Assembly: GCA_947646415.1 (NCBI GenBank)
Contig: CANSGN010000017.1
Span: 1-32,878 of the forward strand
From: an uncultured Clostridia bacterium
Lineage (GTDB): Bacteria; Bacillota; Clostridia; Christensenellales; UBA3700
Direction of reading: 5' to 3'
DNA length: 32,878 nucleotides
Below the pieces are notes generated by a model, which saw nothing but the letters and a program-made list of their open reading frames with translations, was not told where the DNA came from and did not search any database. Shown in pieces: positions 15,876 to 23,167 of this stretch. Each line of letters starts with the position of its first letter. Position 1 is the first letter of the stretch. Position numbers and translations under genes: made by a program.

Positions 15876-16829
15876 GTGGATATTAAAAATGTAGTAGTTG
15901 CAGGCGGCGGTGTATTGGGGAGTCAAATTGCTTTTCAAGCTGCCTATTGCGGTTTTAACGTAACAATATGGCTAAGAAGTGAGGCTAGTATTGGCAGAAC
16001 ACAACCGAAATTGGATAATTTGAAAAAGGTATATATTGATACTATCAATTTAATGGCAACAAAAGAGGGTCAAACACCTCAAAATTGGGCTAATGGTATT
16101 GCCGATTTTGAAACTTTTGATAAAGATAAGTGCTTGGCTCAAGTTGAGAGTGCATATAATAGCATTAAACTTGAACTTGATATGCAAAAAGCAGTTGCGG
16201 ATAGTGATTTAGTTATTGAATCAATGGCAGAAGATGTTGAACAAAAAATCGAATTTTACAAAAAATTAGCTCCGTTAATGCCTGAAAAAACTGTTTTGGT
16301 TACAAATTCTTCCACGTTGTTGCCGTCAAAATTTGCAAAATTTACCGGAAGAGCGGAAAAATATTTATCTTTGCACTTTGCAAACTCTATATGGAAAAAC
16401 AATACTGCGGAAATAATGTCGCAACCTAAAACAGAAAGCAAGTATTTTGATTTGATTATGAAATTTGCACAAGATATTCGTATGGTTGCGTTGCCTGTTA
16501 AAAAAGAAAAATCGGGATATCTTTTAAATTCTATGTTAGTTCCGCTTTTATTTTCAGGTATGGATTTGTACGTAAACGGTATTTCTGACCCGGAAAGCAT
16601 TGACAAAGCTTGGAAATTGGGTACGGGAGCACCTAAAGGACCATTTGAAATATTAGATACTGTAGGTCTTACTACTGCTTACAATATTGTAAAAATGTAT
16701 TTAAAAGTTCCGTCTTTCCTTGCACCGTATAACTTTAAAGGTATGGCAACAATGCTAAAAGACTATATCGACAAAGGAAAACTTGGTAAATCTGCCGGAG
16801 AGGGATTCTATAAGTATAATAAAGATTAA
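15876..16829 (+). CDS. 3-hydroxyacyl-CoA dehydrogenase family protein
   Basis: This 317-residue NAD-dependent dehydrogenase has the Rossmann motif GGGVLGSQIA near residues 10-19, a family-typical VIESMAEDVEQK segment, the serine region TNSSTLLPS, and the likely catalytic histidine in SLHFANSIWKNNTAEIM. A helical C-terminal domain contains GYLLNSMLVPLL and ends GKSAGEGFYKYNKD. The segment after the histidine differs from the usual HFFNPV form, so the substrate may differ from 3-hydroxybutyryl-CoA; a small hydroxy-acid or acyl-CoA is likely. The start is GTG at 15876, with AGGGGG five bases upstream and no better ATG. It is a single-gene unit with a consensus promoter and a shared terminator. 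No other beta-oxidation or butyrate genes (thiolase, crotonase) lie nearby. Confidence 0.85.
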   Translation: MDIKNVVVAGGGVLGSQIAFQAAYCGFNVTIWLRSEASIGRTQPKLDNLKKVYIDTINLMATKEGQTPQNWANGIADFETFDKDKCLAQVESAYNSIKLELDMQKAVADSDLVIESMAEDVEQKIEFYKKLAPLMPEKTVLVTNSSTLLPSKFAKFTGRAEKYLSLHFANSIWKNNTAEIMSQPKTESKYFDLIMKFAQDIRMVALPVKKEKSGYLLNSMLVPLLFSGMDLYVNGISDPESIDKAWKLGTGAPKGPFEILDTVGLTTAYNIVKMYLKVPSFLAPYNFKGMATMLKDYIDKGKLGKSAGEGFYKYNKD

Positions 16830-16845
16830 TAATAACAAATTTAAC

Positions 16846-16881
16846 AAAAAAAAGCATGCCGATTTTATGGTATGCTTTTTT
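16846..16881. terminator. Shared terminator between convergent genes
   Basis: AAAAAAGCATGCC (ending 16860) pairs with GGTATGCTTTTTT (16869-16881), with one G-T pair. T-runs flank both sides, so it can end the plus-strand dehydrogenase and the minus-strand phosphoesterase. Confidence 0.88.
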
Positions 16882-16882
16882 A

Positions 16883-17596
16883 TCATTCTTTAATATCTGT
16901 ATCGTAAATTAGCTGCAATGTATTGTTTACTTGGTCGCATGAAGTCAAGTGATATGGAGTATTGTTTTTTATCACAATATCTTTGGCTCTGCAATCTTTA
17001 CCATGCAAATGTCCGTAAATAACATGTTTGACATTTTCATATTGATTGATTAGAGCAGTTATTTCATTGTCTTGCCATAAAGCGTTAAAAGGTGGGTAGT
17101 GCAGCATTAATATTATCGGCAAATTATCCTCGGATAATTTTTTTGCTTCGTCTAAAGTCATTTTTAACCTAATAAGCTCACGTTCATAAATTTTTTTATC
17201 ATGTTCCGAGCTGTTAGCTGTAGGCATTGTCCATAGTCTTGTGCCGCAAATAATAAAATCATCAAATTTAATCGCATTGTTTTGAATTGCAAAAATACTG
17301 CTTGGTAAAATATTTTTAACTTTACTATATGATGACCACCAATAATCGTGATTTCCACGGATAATAATTTTTTTGCCGGCAAGGGAAGCTATTTCCTGTA
17401 AGTCTGGGATAGCATCTTCCAATTTTAGTGCCCAAGAAATATCGCCGCTTATTAACACGATATCGTCGCTTGATACAACTTCGCTCCAATTTTTTTTGAT
17501 TTTGTCCCAATAATTATCCCAATTACCACCAAAGATGTCCATTGGTTTTGGATTGTTTATACTTAAATGTAAATCACTTATTGCAAATACTTTCAT
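16883..17596 (-). CDS. Cytoplasmic metallophosphoesterase, calcineurin-like
   Basis: This 237-residue protein has the full set of calcineurin-like metal motifs: SDLHL (residues 7-11), GDISWA (51-56), GNHDYWW (81-87), LHYPP (about 165) and GHLHG (about 195). There is no signal peptide or membrane segment, so it should act in the cytoplasm, and it lacks accessory domains. The family hydrolyses phosphoesters with a two-metal centre; the substrate cannot be read from the sequence. The ATG has no Shine-Dalgarno sequence. A -10 element ends only six bases upstream, so the transcript is probably leaderless. It runs convergent to the dehydrogenase gene and shares its terminator. Confidence 0.9.
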   Translation of the reverse strand: MKVFAISDLHLSINNPKPMDIFGGNWDNYWDKIKKNWSEVVSSDDIVLISGDISWALKLEDAIPDLQEIASLAGKKIIIRGNHDYWWSSYSKVKNILPSSIFAIQNNAIKFDDFIICGTRLWTMPTANSSEHDKKIYERELIRLKMTLDEAKKLSEDNLPIILMLHYPPFNALWQDNEITALINQYENVKHVIYGHLHGKDCRAKDIVIKNNTPYHLTSCDQVNNTLQLIYDTDIKE

Positions 17597-17602
17597 AATA
17601 TT

Positions 17603-17631
17603 ATTGTACCATAAATATGATAATTAGGCAA
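17603..17631 (-). promoter_or_regulatory. Promoter placing transcription start at the phosphoesterase ATG
   Basis: On the minus strand TTGCCT (17631-17626), 17 bases, TACAAT (17608-17603). The -10 ends six bases before the A of the start codon at 17596, so transcription should begin at or next to that base. Confidence 0.6.
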
Positions 17632-18400
17632 ATGTTTTAGGTTTAATAAAATTGTTATTGTGTTGCATTTTATACAATTATGAGCATTTATCGAATAACA
17701 CAAAACGTGTATTAAATTGACGTATTATTATAAAAATATAGTTATTTTGTAATTATTTTATTAATTTAATTCTAAAATAGCGTGTTTTTTATAATAATAA
17801 TTAGCAATTTTACTCAAATTGTGCAAAATAATCATTTTTTTGAATATAACTAATGATTATTATTTTCCAAAAAAATAGCTCATTCATTTGCCATCTAATT
17901 GCTTATGTTACTGAGAAAAAGTATATTGTTCAATTTTGCTTTTATTTGTTTAAGCAGTAAATCAAATATCCTCATTTACAATATTTTCATAATCGCCATA
18001 AATGATTAATTATATAATTAAAAATATATTATCTATAACATGAGAATAAGCATAGCGTTTGAATTAATATAGAAATATTATAAACTTTGCTGCAAAAACT
18101 TTTGAGTTTAGGCAATCGAATTTAAAAAATATAAAATTATCAATGTTGTTTCTATCTTAAAGTCGTAATTCACATTGTTAGCTTTTGATTGAAATTTTTG
18201 TTTTGGTATTAAAATAAATTAATTTAACTATCATTTTTTTGTTTTTATAAGAGTAGCAGTAAATATTGTTTGGGGAATTTTTTTATCACTAAATTAGTTG
18301 TAATATTATAAAATTCTACTTGCTTTTTTTGCAATTTTGGGCAGTTTAACCATTTTATGGATTTTGATGAGTAAATATTTGTTTTATATTGTCAAAATCG
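17632..18400. other. Long A/T-rich gene-free region
   Basis: About 770 bases without a supportable gene on either strand; all frames are closed by frequent stops. It is markedly more A/T-rich than the coding DNA on both sides and full of homopolymer T and A runs. I see no tRNA, rRNA, CRISPR or convincing terminator in it. With the DnaA boxes, operator and promoter that follow, the whole gene-free stretch reaches about 1.1 kb, the longest in the window. Confidence 0.7.
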
Positions 18401-18408
18401 AATGAAAT

Positions 18409-18437
18409 TGTGGATAACTTTGTGGAAATGTGGATAA
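18409..18437 (-). promoter_or_regulatory. Two perfect DnaA boxes, 20 bases apart
   Basis: TGTGGATAA occurs at 18409-18417 and again at 18429-18437; its complement is the consensus DnaA box TTATCCACA. A degenerate third copy (TGTGGAAAT, 18421-18429) lies between them. Both perfect boxes have the same orientation and helical face, about 190-220 bases upstream of the mraZ promoter. A role in DnaA control of the division cluster, or in DnaA titration, is inference. Confidence 0.6.
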
Positions 18438-18625
18438 AGTAGGGACTAGTAACCACTTTTGAAAAAATATTGAAATTTGCTTTTTTAGAGATATTTTGTC
18501 TTGTTTATAATCATTTATGACAAATAATTATAAAATTTTGATAAAAATAGAGAAATTTTTTCTGATTTTGACATCTTGAAATTGTAAAATAGATATTTTT
18601 TTGTAAAAATTTCAATTTTTTTATA

Positions 18626-18653
18626 AAAAGTGGTTGCAAATGGACAAAAGTGG
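18626..18653 (+). promoter_or_regulatory. MraZ operator: three direct repeats at 10-base spacing
   Basis: AAAAGTGG, CAAATGG and AAAAGTGG place the TGG triplet at 18631, 18641 and 18651, exactly one helical turn apart. MraZ is known to bind tandem TGGG- or AAAGTG-type repeats with this period just upstream of its own gene. The repeats overlap the -35 and spacer of the promoter, as expected for autorepression. Confidence 0.8.
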
Positions 18654-18662
18654 TGCTATAAT
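18634..18662 (+). promoter_or_regulatory. Promoter of the mraZ-rsmH-FtsL-like unit
   Basis: TTGCAA (18634-18639), 17 bases, then a perfect TATAAT (18657-18662). It is embedded in the MraZ operator. The start is expected near 18669. Confidence 0.75.
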
Positions 18663-18692
18663 ATGAATGTAACTAAACAGGAGGGTAAATGT

Positions 18693-19118
18693 ATGTTATT
18701 TTACGGAAAATACGAACATAGTCTAGATAACAAATACAGAGTAAGAATACCCGCACGTTTAAAAGCCGAATTGGGGACAGAAGCACCTAGTATAGCAAAA
18801 GGCGAAGACGGAAGTTTGGTTATTTATCCTGCTAGTACAATCAATACTATCGGAGAGAAAATAAAGACCTTAGGAGTTCCTAAAGCAAAGCACAAAAATT
18901 TAATGGTATTTATGTCTAGCATTTATCCTATTGACGAGGATAGTCAAGGAAGATTTACTTTAAACGCTACCTTAAGAGCACATGCGGGAATTAGCAAAGA
19001 CATTGTTTTTGTAGGTTTTAACGACAGAATTATGTTGTGGGATAAAGCTCGTTGGGAAGCTTATGAGGCAAACAGCAATAATGACGAAGAATTTGATTTG
19101 AGCGATTATGGTATTTGA
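18693..19118 (+). CDS. mraZ: Transcriptional regulator MraZ
   Basis: This 141-residue protein has two AbrB/SpoVT-like DNA-binding halves, each with the MraZ DxxxR signature: DNKYRVRIP near residue 12 and DSQGRFTL near 88. MraZ forms a ring that binds repeats upstream of its own gene and represses the dcw cluster. The start ATG at 18693 (MLFYGKYEHSLD, the canonical beginning) has AGGAGGG at 18679-18685. A longer frame from 18630 would begin upstream of the promoter -10 and is rejected. The three-repeat operator just upstream fits autoregulation. It is the first gene of the division cluster and is followed directly by rsmH. Confidence 0.96.
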   Translation: MLFYGKYEHSLDNKYRVRIPARLKAELGTEAPSIAKGEDGSLVIYPASTINTIGEKIKTLGVPKAKHKNLMVFMSSIYPIDEDSQGRFTLNATLRAHAGISKDIVFVGFNDRIMLWDKARWEAYEANSNNDEEFDLSDYGI

Positions 19119-19119
19119 T

Positions 19120-20043
19120 ATGGAATTTCAACATTATTCGGTTATGCTAAACGAATGTATCGAAGGTCTTAACATAAAGCCTGACGGAATTTATGTGGAC
19201 GGTACTTTAGGCGGTGCAGGACATTCGTACAAAATTGCTGAAAGATTAAATAAAAACGGAAGATTAATTGCGATAGATAAGGACTTGGATGCGATTGCGG
19301 TTTCCAAAGAAAGATTAAAAGAATTTGATAATGTAACATTTGTACATGACGATTATAAAAATTTACCGCAAATACTTGACGATTTGGGTATTGAAAAAGT
19401 TGACGGAATATTGCTTGATTTGGGTGTAAGTTCCTATCAACTTGATAACAGAAGCAGGGGCTTTAGTTATATGGGCGATGCGGAACTAGATATGAGAATG
19501 AATAGAGAGCAATCGCTTACGGCAAAAGAAGTTGTCAATAATTATAGCGAAAGCGAACTTGTAAAAATATTCTTTGAATATGGGGAAGAAAAGTTTTCAA
19601 AAAAAATCGCAAGCAATATCGTAAAAGCAAGACCTATTGAAAGTACAGGACAACTTGCGGAGATTATTGAAAAATCTTATCCGGCAGCTGTTAGATTTAA
19701 AGGCGGAAATCCTTGTAAAAGGGTGTTTCAAGCAATAAGAATAGAAGTGAATGAAGAACTTGACGGGTTATATGAAAGCTTGCTTAACATGGCAAGAAGA
19801 TTGAATACCAAAGGCAGAATGTGTGTAATTACATTTCATTCGCTTGAGGATAGAATGGCAAAAAATGCTTTTCAGTATTTATATTGCGATTGTATATGTC
19901 CGCCACATCAACCGATTTGCACTTGTGACAAAAGGAGAGAGGTTGAAATTATAACAAGAAAACCGATTGTCCCAAATGAAAAAGAACTTGATGAAAATAA
20001 GAGATCTCAAAGTGCAAAGCTTAGAATAATCGAAAAAATCTAA
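19120..20043 (+). CDS. rsmH: 16S rRNA (cytosine-1402-N4)-methyltransferase RsmH
   Basis: This protein of about 307 residues (formerly MraW) methylates N4 of C1402 in the 16S rRNA decoding centre. The S-adenosylmethionine-binding motif VDGTLGGAGHS is near residue 25. The family-typical LLDLGVSSYQLD, RGFSY and CKRVFQAIRIEVN segments follow, then ITFHSLEDR and a cysteine-rich segment (CDCICPPHQPICTC). I place the start at ATG 19120 (MEFQHYSVMLNE, as in the family); an ATG at 19108 overlapping the mraZ stop is also possible and would add four residues. Neither has a strong ribosome binding site, so coupling to mraZ translation is likely. About 180 bases of A-rich, non-coding DNA separate it from the next gene. 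Confidence 0.96.
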   Translation: MEFQHYSVMLNECIEGLNIKPDGIYVDGTLGGAGHSYKIAERLNKNGRLIAIDKDLDAIAVSKERLKEFDNVTFVHDDYKNLPQILDDLGIEKVDGILLDLGVSSYQLDNRSRGFSYMGDAELDMRMNREQSLTAKEVVNNYSESELVKIFFEYGEEKFSKKIASNIVKARPIESTGQLAEIIEKSYPAAVRFKGGNPCKRVFQAIRIEVNEELDGLYESLLNMARRLNTKGRMCVITFHSLEDRMAKNAFQYLYCDCICPPHQPICTCDKRREVEIITRKPIVPNEKELDENKRSQSAKLRIIEKI

Positions 20044-20222
20044 ATTGCGTAAAACTTATAAACGGCAAAACAATAGGAAAAAATAAAATATAAAAACATA
20101 AGCCAAATTTGATATGACGAATCAGTAAGGCAATAATATAAATCAAAGTCGAAACATTAGAAAATAAAAAAATCACAACAAGCAAAAGCTTAATCCGTTT
20201 TGGATTTGTGGCAGGAGGGAGT

Positions 20223-20798
20223 ATGTTAGGTACCAGAGAAAGAAATGATGTAAACTTGAGACAAGAAAGAGCCAATGAGTATGCACCAATGCAACACGAA
20301 GATTATCGCCCTGAATATTCCTTCAGAGGTTATGATAACTATCCTAGTGATTATAGAGAGAGCAATGAAGTAAGATATGCTCAAAGATACGAAAATATTG
20401 ACTTTTACAATAGTCAATATGAGTGTGCTGCAAGCGAAAATGTGTTTAGACCTATCGAGTTGTCTGACATTACATCGGATATTAAGCCACAAAAAAAACA
20501 AAGAACAAAATCAAAAATCAATATAAGCACAAAAGGTAAAATATTAGTAGGCGTTTACGCTGCTTTGGTAGTTTTGATAGTTGCTATGCTACTTATCAAT
20601 GCAATCCCTGCAGTCAGTGCACAAACTGCAACTGTAGTTCCGCCTGCAACCGAAATCGTAAGCGAACAAGCTGCAAACCAATCTGTTAAAAATGCAGAGA
20701 GCGAAAGCGGTTTGACAAAAGGCGATGGCTATGTTTACAATAACCAAACAAATTGGTTTGAAGATTTTTGCAATAGTTTGAGTAAAATGTTCAAATAA
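20223..20798 (+). CDS. Bitopic membrane protein in the FtsL position (divergent FtsL-like)
   Basis: This 191-residue protein has one transmembrane helix (about residues 107-128, ILVGVYAALVVLIVAMLLINAI). The N-terminal tail of about 105 residues is unusually long and very rich in Tyr, Arg, Glu and Asn, and becomes lysine-rich just before the membrane, so it should be cytoplasmic. The outer part of about 63 residues is Ala/Thr/Val-rich and ends WFEDFCNSLSKMFK. The place between rsmH and the PBP gene is where ftsL lies in most bacteria, and the topology fits. However, no leucine-zipper coiled coil is visible, so FtsL identity rests on position and topology only. ATG 20223 is chosen because of AGGAGGG just upstream; the alternative GTG at 20208 has no site. 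A terminator follows. Confidence 0.7.
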   Translation: MLGTRERNDVNLRQERANEYAPMQHEDYRPEYSFRGYDNYPSDYRESNEVRYAQRYENIDFYNSQYECAASENVFRPIELSDITSDIKPQKKQRTKSKINISTKGKILVGVYAALVVLIVAMLLINAIPAVSAQTATVVPPATEIVSEQAANQSVKNAESESGLTKGDGYVYNNQTNWFEDFCNSLSKMFK

Positions 20799-20883
20799 TA
20801 AAAGCGGCATTAGATTTCTTTAATAAAATATTGCAAGCGTGCAAAGCATAACAAATATTTATTATTGAATTAAAAAATAAAAA

Positions 20884-20913
20884 CCCTGTCTTTAACAAAG
20901 ACGGGGCTTTTTT
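20884..20913 (+). terminator. Strong terminator inside the dcw cluster, after the FtsL-like gene
   Basis: CCCTGTCTTT (20884-20893) pairs over ten positions with AAAGACGGGG (20897-20906, one G-T pair) across the loop AAC, followed by CTTTTTT. It should separate the mraZ-rsmH-FtsL-like transcript from spoVD. Confidence 0.9.
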
Positions 20914-21005
20914 GTATGCAAATAAATATTTTACGGCAATTTGATGGCAGGAATAATCGCAGAAATTTGCGAATAAAATACCTTGATAGAATGTGAGGTA
21001 AAATC

Positions 21006-22919
21006 ATGTCAAAAATTACAAATTCTAATTTAGGAAAAAGACTTCTTGCAGTATTTTTGGTAATTGCATTTGTTTTTACTGCAATTATCGTAAGGCTTGC
21101 GTACTTGCAGATTATTGCTAGTAAAAATATAACAAACAGAGCGATTTCGCAATGGACGCGTGATTTGCCAATGCAGGCAACGCGTGGAAATATTACCGAC
21201 AGAAACGGTGTGGTAGTTGCCGATACCAAAACAGCTTACACCGTATATGTCAGACCTAACTCTATGACAGATGTAAAAGCTGTTGCAGGCGCGATTGCAA
21301 GTGCTATAGGTAAGGATTACGATTATATTTACAACAAAATAAACAAAAAAGGCGTTTCCGAAATTACCGTTGCAAAAAAGCTGTCAAAAGAGCAAATGAT
21401 GGCAATTTCGTCGCAAAACTTTAATGGCGTGTATTTTGCAGAAGAAAGCGTAAGATATTTCCCGTACGGAGATTTTATGTCGCAAATATTGGGCTTTACA
21501 AATGTGGACGGAGTGGGACAATTTGGAGTGGAAAAATATTATGATAAATATCTAAAGGGTGTTGACGGGCAAATATTGACACAAACGGACCTGGTAGGAA
21601 AAGAATTACCGGACAATATAACAGGCTATCTGCCTAGTATTGACGGGATGACAGTGAGCTTGACTGTTGACTTTAATATTCAGTCTTTTGCAGAAAAAAT
21701 AGTAAAAGATGCTGTAACAGACTTTAGTGCAAAAGGTGCTAACTGTATAGTAATGAATCCAAAAACGGGCGAGATTTTAGCAATGGCACAAGCTCCGACA
21801 TTTGACTTGAACAATATACCAAGGGATAACTTGGATGCACTGTATAGTATGGCTAAAAATAGTATGATTTCCAACGTTTATGAGCCGGGGTCAACTTTTA
21901 AAATTTTAACAACTGCAATAGGGTTGGAAGAAAATACTTATCCCGACAGCCACAGATTTTATTGCAATGGCTCAAGGATAGTTGATGGAAAAAGGATAAA
22001 ATGTTGGCGTTCGATAGGTCACGGCTCACAGACTTTTGCAGAAGGTGTTTGCAATAGCTGTAACTGCGTATTTATGGATATTGCGACAAAAGTAGGTACA
22101 ACAACAATGTACAGCTACTTAAGAAAGTTCGGTATAAACGAAAAAACAGGTGTTGATTTGGTTGGCGAGGGTAAAGGTATTATGCTAAACGAAAGCATTG
22201 TAAAAAATGTGGATTTAGCACGTATAGGCTTTGGGCAAGCGGTTGCGGTTACTCCTATCGGGTTATGTTCTGCAGTTAGCAGCTGTATTAATGGCGGAAA
22301 CAAAATTACACCTTATATTTTAAATAATATTACCGACAGTAACTTTGGCGTTGTGCAAGGTAACACTCCTATGGTTGGAGGGCGAGTAATAAGCAAGTCG
22401 ACTTCGGATAAAGTTAAAGAAATGCTTTACGGCGTTGTGGAAAACGGTAGCGGTAAATACGCCTATATCCCCGGTTACAAAATCGGAGGAAAAACAGGTA
22501 CTGCACAGAAATACGAAAATGGTGTGATTGCACGTGGTAAATATGTTTCCTCATTTTTGGGATTTATGAGCTATGGTAACGACGATTATTTGTGTTTAAT
22601 GACTGTTGACGAGCCTGTTGGATATGTATATTACGGTAGTTTGGTTGCAGGACCTTATGTTGGGGAGCTTTTTGCCAATATAATAAATTATAAAGGTTAT
22701 AAACCTCAATATAGTGAAAATGATTTGAAAGTATTAGGCAAAATCACTCCAATGCCTAATTTAATGGATATGAGTGTGGAAGAAGCAATAAAAGTGCTTG
22801 AAAATCTTGGTATACCGTATGAAGTTGAGGGGGAGGGAGACAAAGTAATAGGACAAATACCTGCACCTAAGGCGGATGTAAGATACAATACCGTTGCACT
22901 TGTAAGGATTGGGTCGTAA
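21006..22919 (+). CDS. spoVD: SpoVD/FtsI-type class B penicillin-binding protein with PASTA domain
   Basis: This 637-residue transpeptidase cross-links septal or spore-cortex peptidoglycan. One N-terminal transmembrane helix (about residues 13-35) and a dimerisation domain starting ATRGNITDRNG come first. The transpeptidase domain has the nucleophile in PGSTFK (serine near 296), SCN, and KTGT (near 496). One C-terminal PASTA domain follows (about 578-637, PMPNLMDMSVEEAIKVL). A single PASTA domain and GHGSQTF are SpoVD-like. The cysteine pair IKCW and NSCN matches, as I recall, the redox-switch cysteines of B. subtilis SpoVD. In cells without a separate FtsI the same gene may serve vegetative division, so the name is a best guess. 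It lies between two terminators with no clear promoter. Confidence 0.88.
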   Translation: MSKITNSNLGKRLLAVFLVIAFVFTAIIVRLAYLQIIASKNITNRAISQWTRDLPMQATRGNITDRNGVVVADTKTAYTVYVRPNSMTDVKAVAGAIASAIGKDYDYIYNKINKKGVSEITVAKKLSKEQMMAISSQNFNGVYFAEESVRYFPYGDFMSQILGFTNVDGVGQFGVEKYYDKYLKGVDGQILTQTDLVGKELPDNITGYLPSIDGMTVSLTVDFNIQSFAEKIVKDAVTDFSAKGANCIVMNPKTGEILAMAQAPTFDLNNIPRDNLDALYSMAKNSMISNVYEPGSTFKILTTAIGLEENTYPDSHRFYCNGSRIVDGKRIKCWRSIGHGSQTFAEGVCNSCNCVFMDIATKVGTTTMYSYLRKFGINEKTGVDLVGEGKGIMLNESIVKNVDLARIGFGQAVAVTPIGLCSAVSSCINGGNKITPYILNNITDSNFGVVQGNTPMVGGRVISKSTSDKVKEMLYGVVENGSGKYAYIPGYKIGGKTGTAQKYENGVIARGKYVSSFLGFMSYGNDDYLCLMTVDEPVGYVYYGSLVAGPYVGELFANIINYKGYKPQYSENDLKVLGKITPMPNLMDMSVEEAIKVLENLGIPYEVEGEGDKVIGQIPAPKADVRYNTVALVRIGS

Positions 22920-22940
22920 GAAATATAACTTGTAAATTAA

Positions 22941-22977
22941 AAAAATGATTTTGATTTTGTGTCAAGGTCATTTTTTT
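22941..22977 (+). terminator. Terminator after spoVD
   Basis: ATGATTTTGA (22945-22954) pairs over ten positions with TCAAGGTCAT (22962-22971, two G-T pairs), followed by six T. It separates spoVD from the murE unit. Confidence 0.75.
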
Positions 22978-23102
22978 ATACTATTTGAAAAATTAATTTT
23001 TTAAATCGTTATTTTTAAAAGAAAAATATAATTTTTTGTAAAAAAATTTTTTATAAATTATAAATAATAAAATAAAAATCGAACAAGCCCTTTCTATTGG
23101 CA

Positions 23103-23108
23103 TATAAT
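23103..23108 (+). promoter_or_regulatory. Possible -10 element for the murE unit
   Basis: A perfect TATAAT lies 60 bases before murE, but the best -35 at usual spacing (CGAACA-like, 23080-23085) is poor. It is given because the terminator at 22977 implies a promoter in this gap; the A/T-rich sequence around it shows nothing else. Confidence 0.35.
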
Positions 23109-23167
23109 GCGGCTTGCAGTAATAAAATATATCGTTAAGGTAATTAAGCAAGTTAAAGGGGCGGAGT

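Noticed and set aside
17632..18440. Chromosomal replication origin
   Set aside because: An A/T-rich stretch plus two DnaA boxes is suggestive, but there is no dnaA, dnaN or rpmH nearby and only two perfect boxes, so I call it DnaA boxes only.
20021..20275. Hydrophobic 84-codon minus-strand frame between rsmH and the FtsL-like gene
   Set aside because: The hydrophobicity comes from reading an A-rich plus strand backwards (Leu, Phe and Ile codons). It overlaps both neighbours and has no ribosome binding site.
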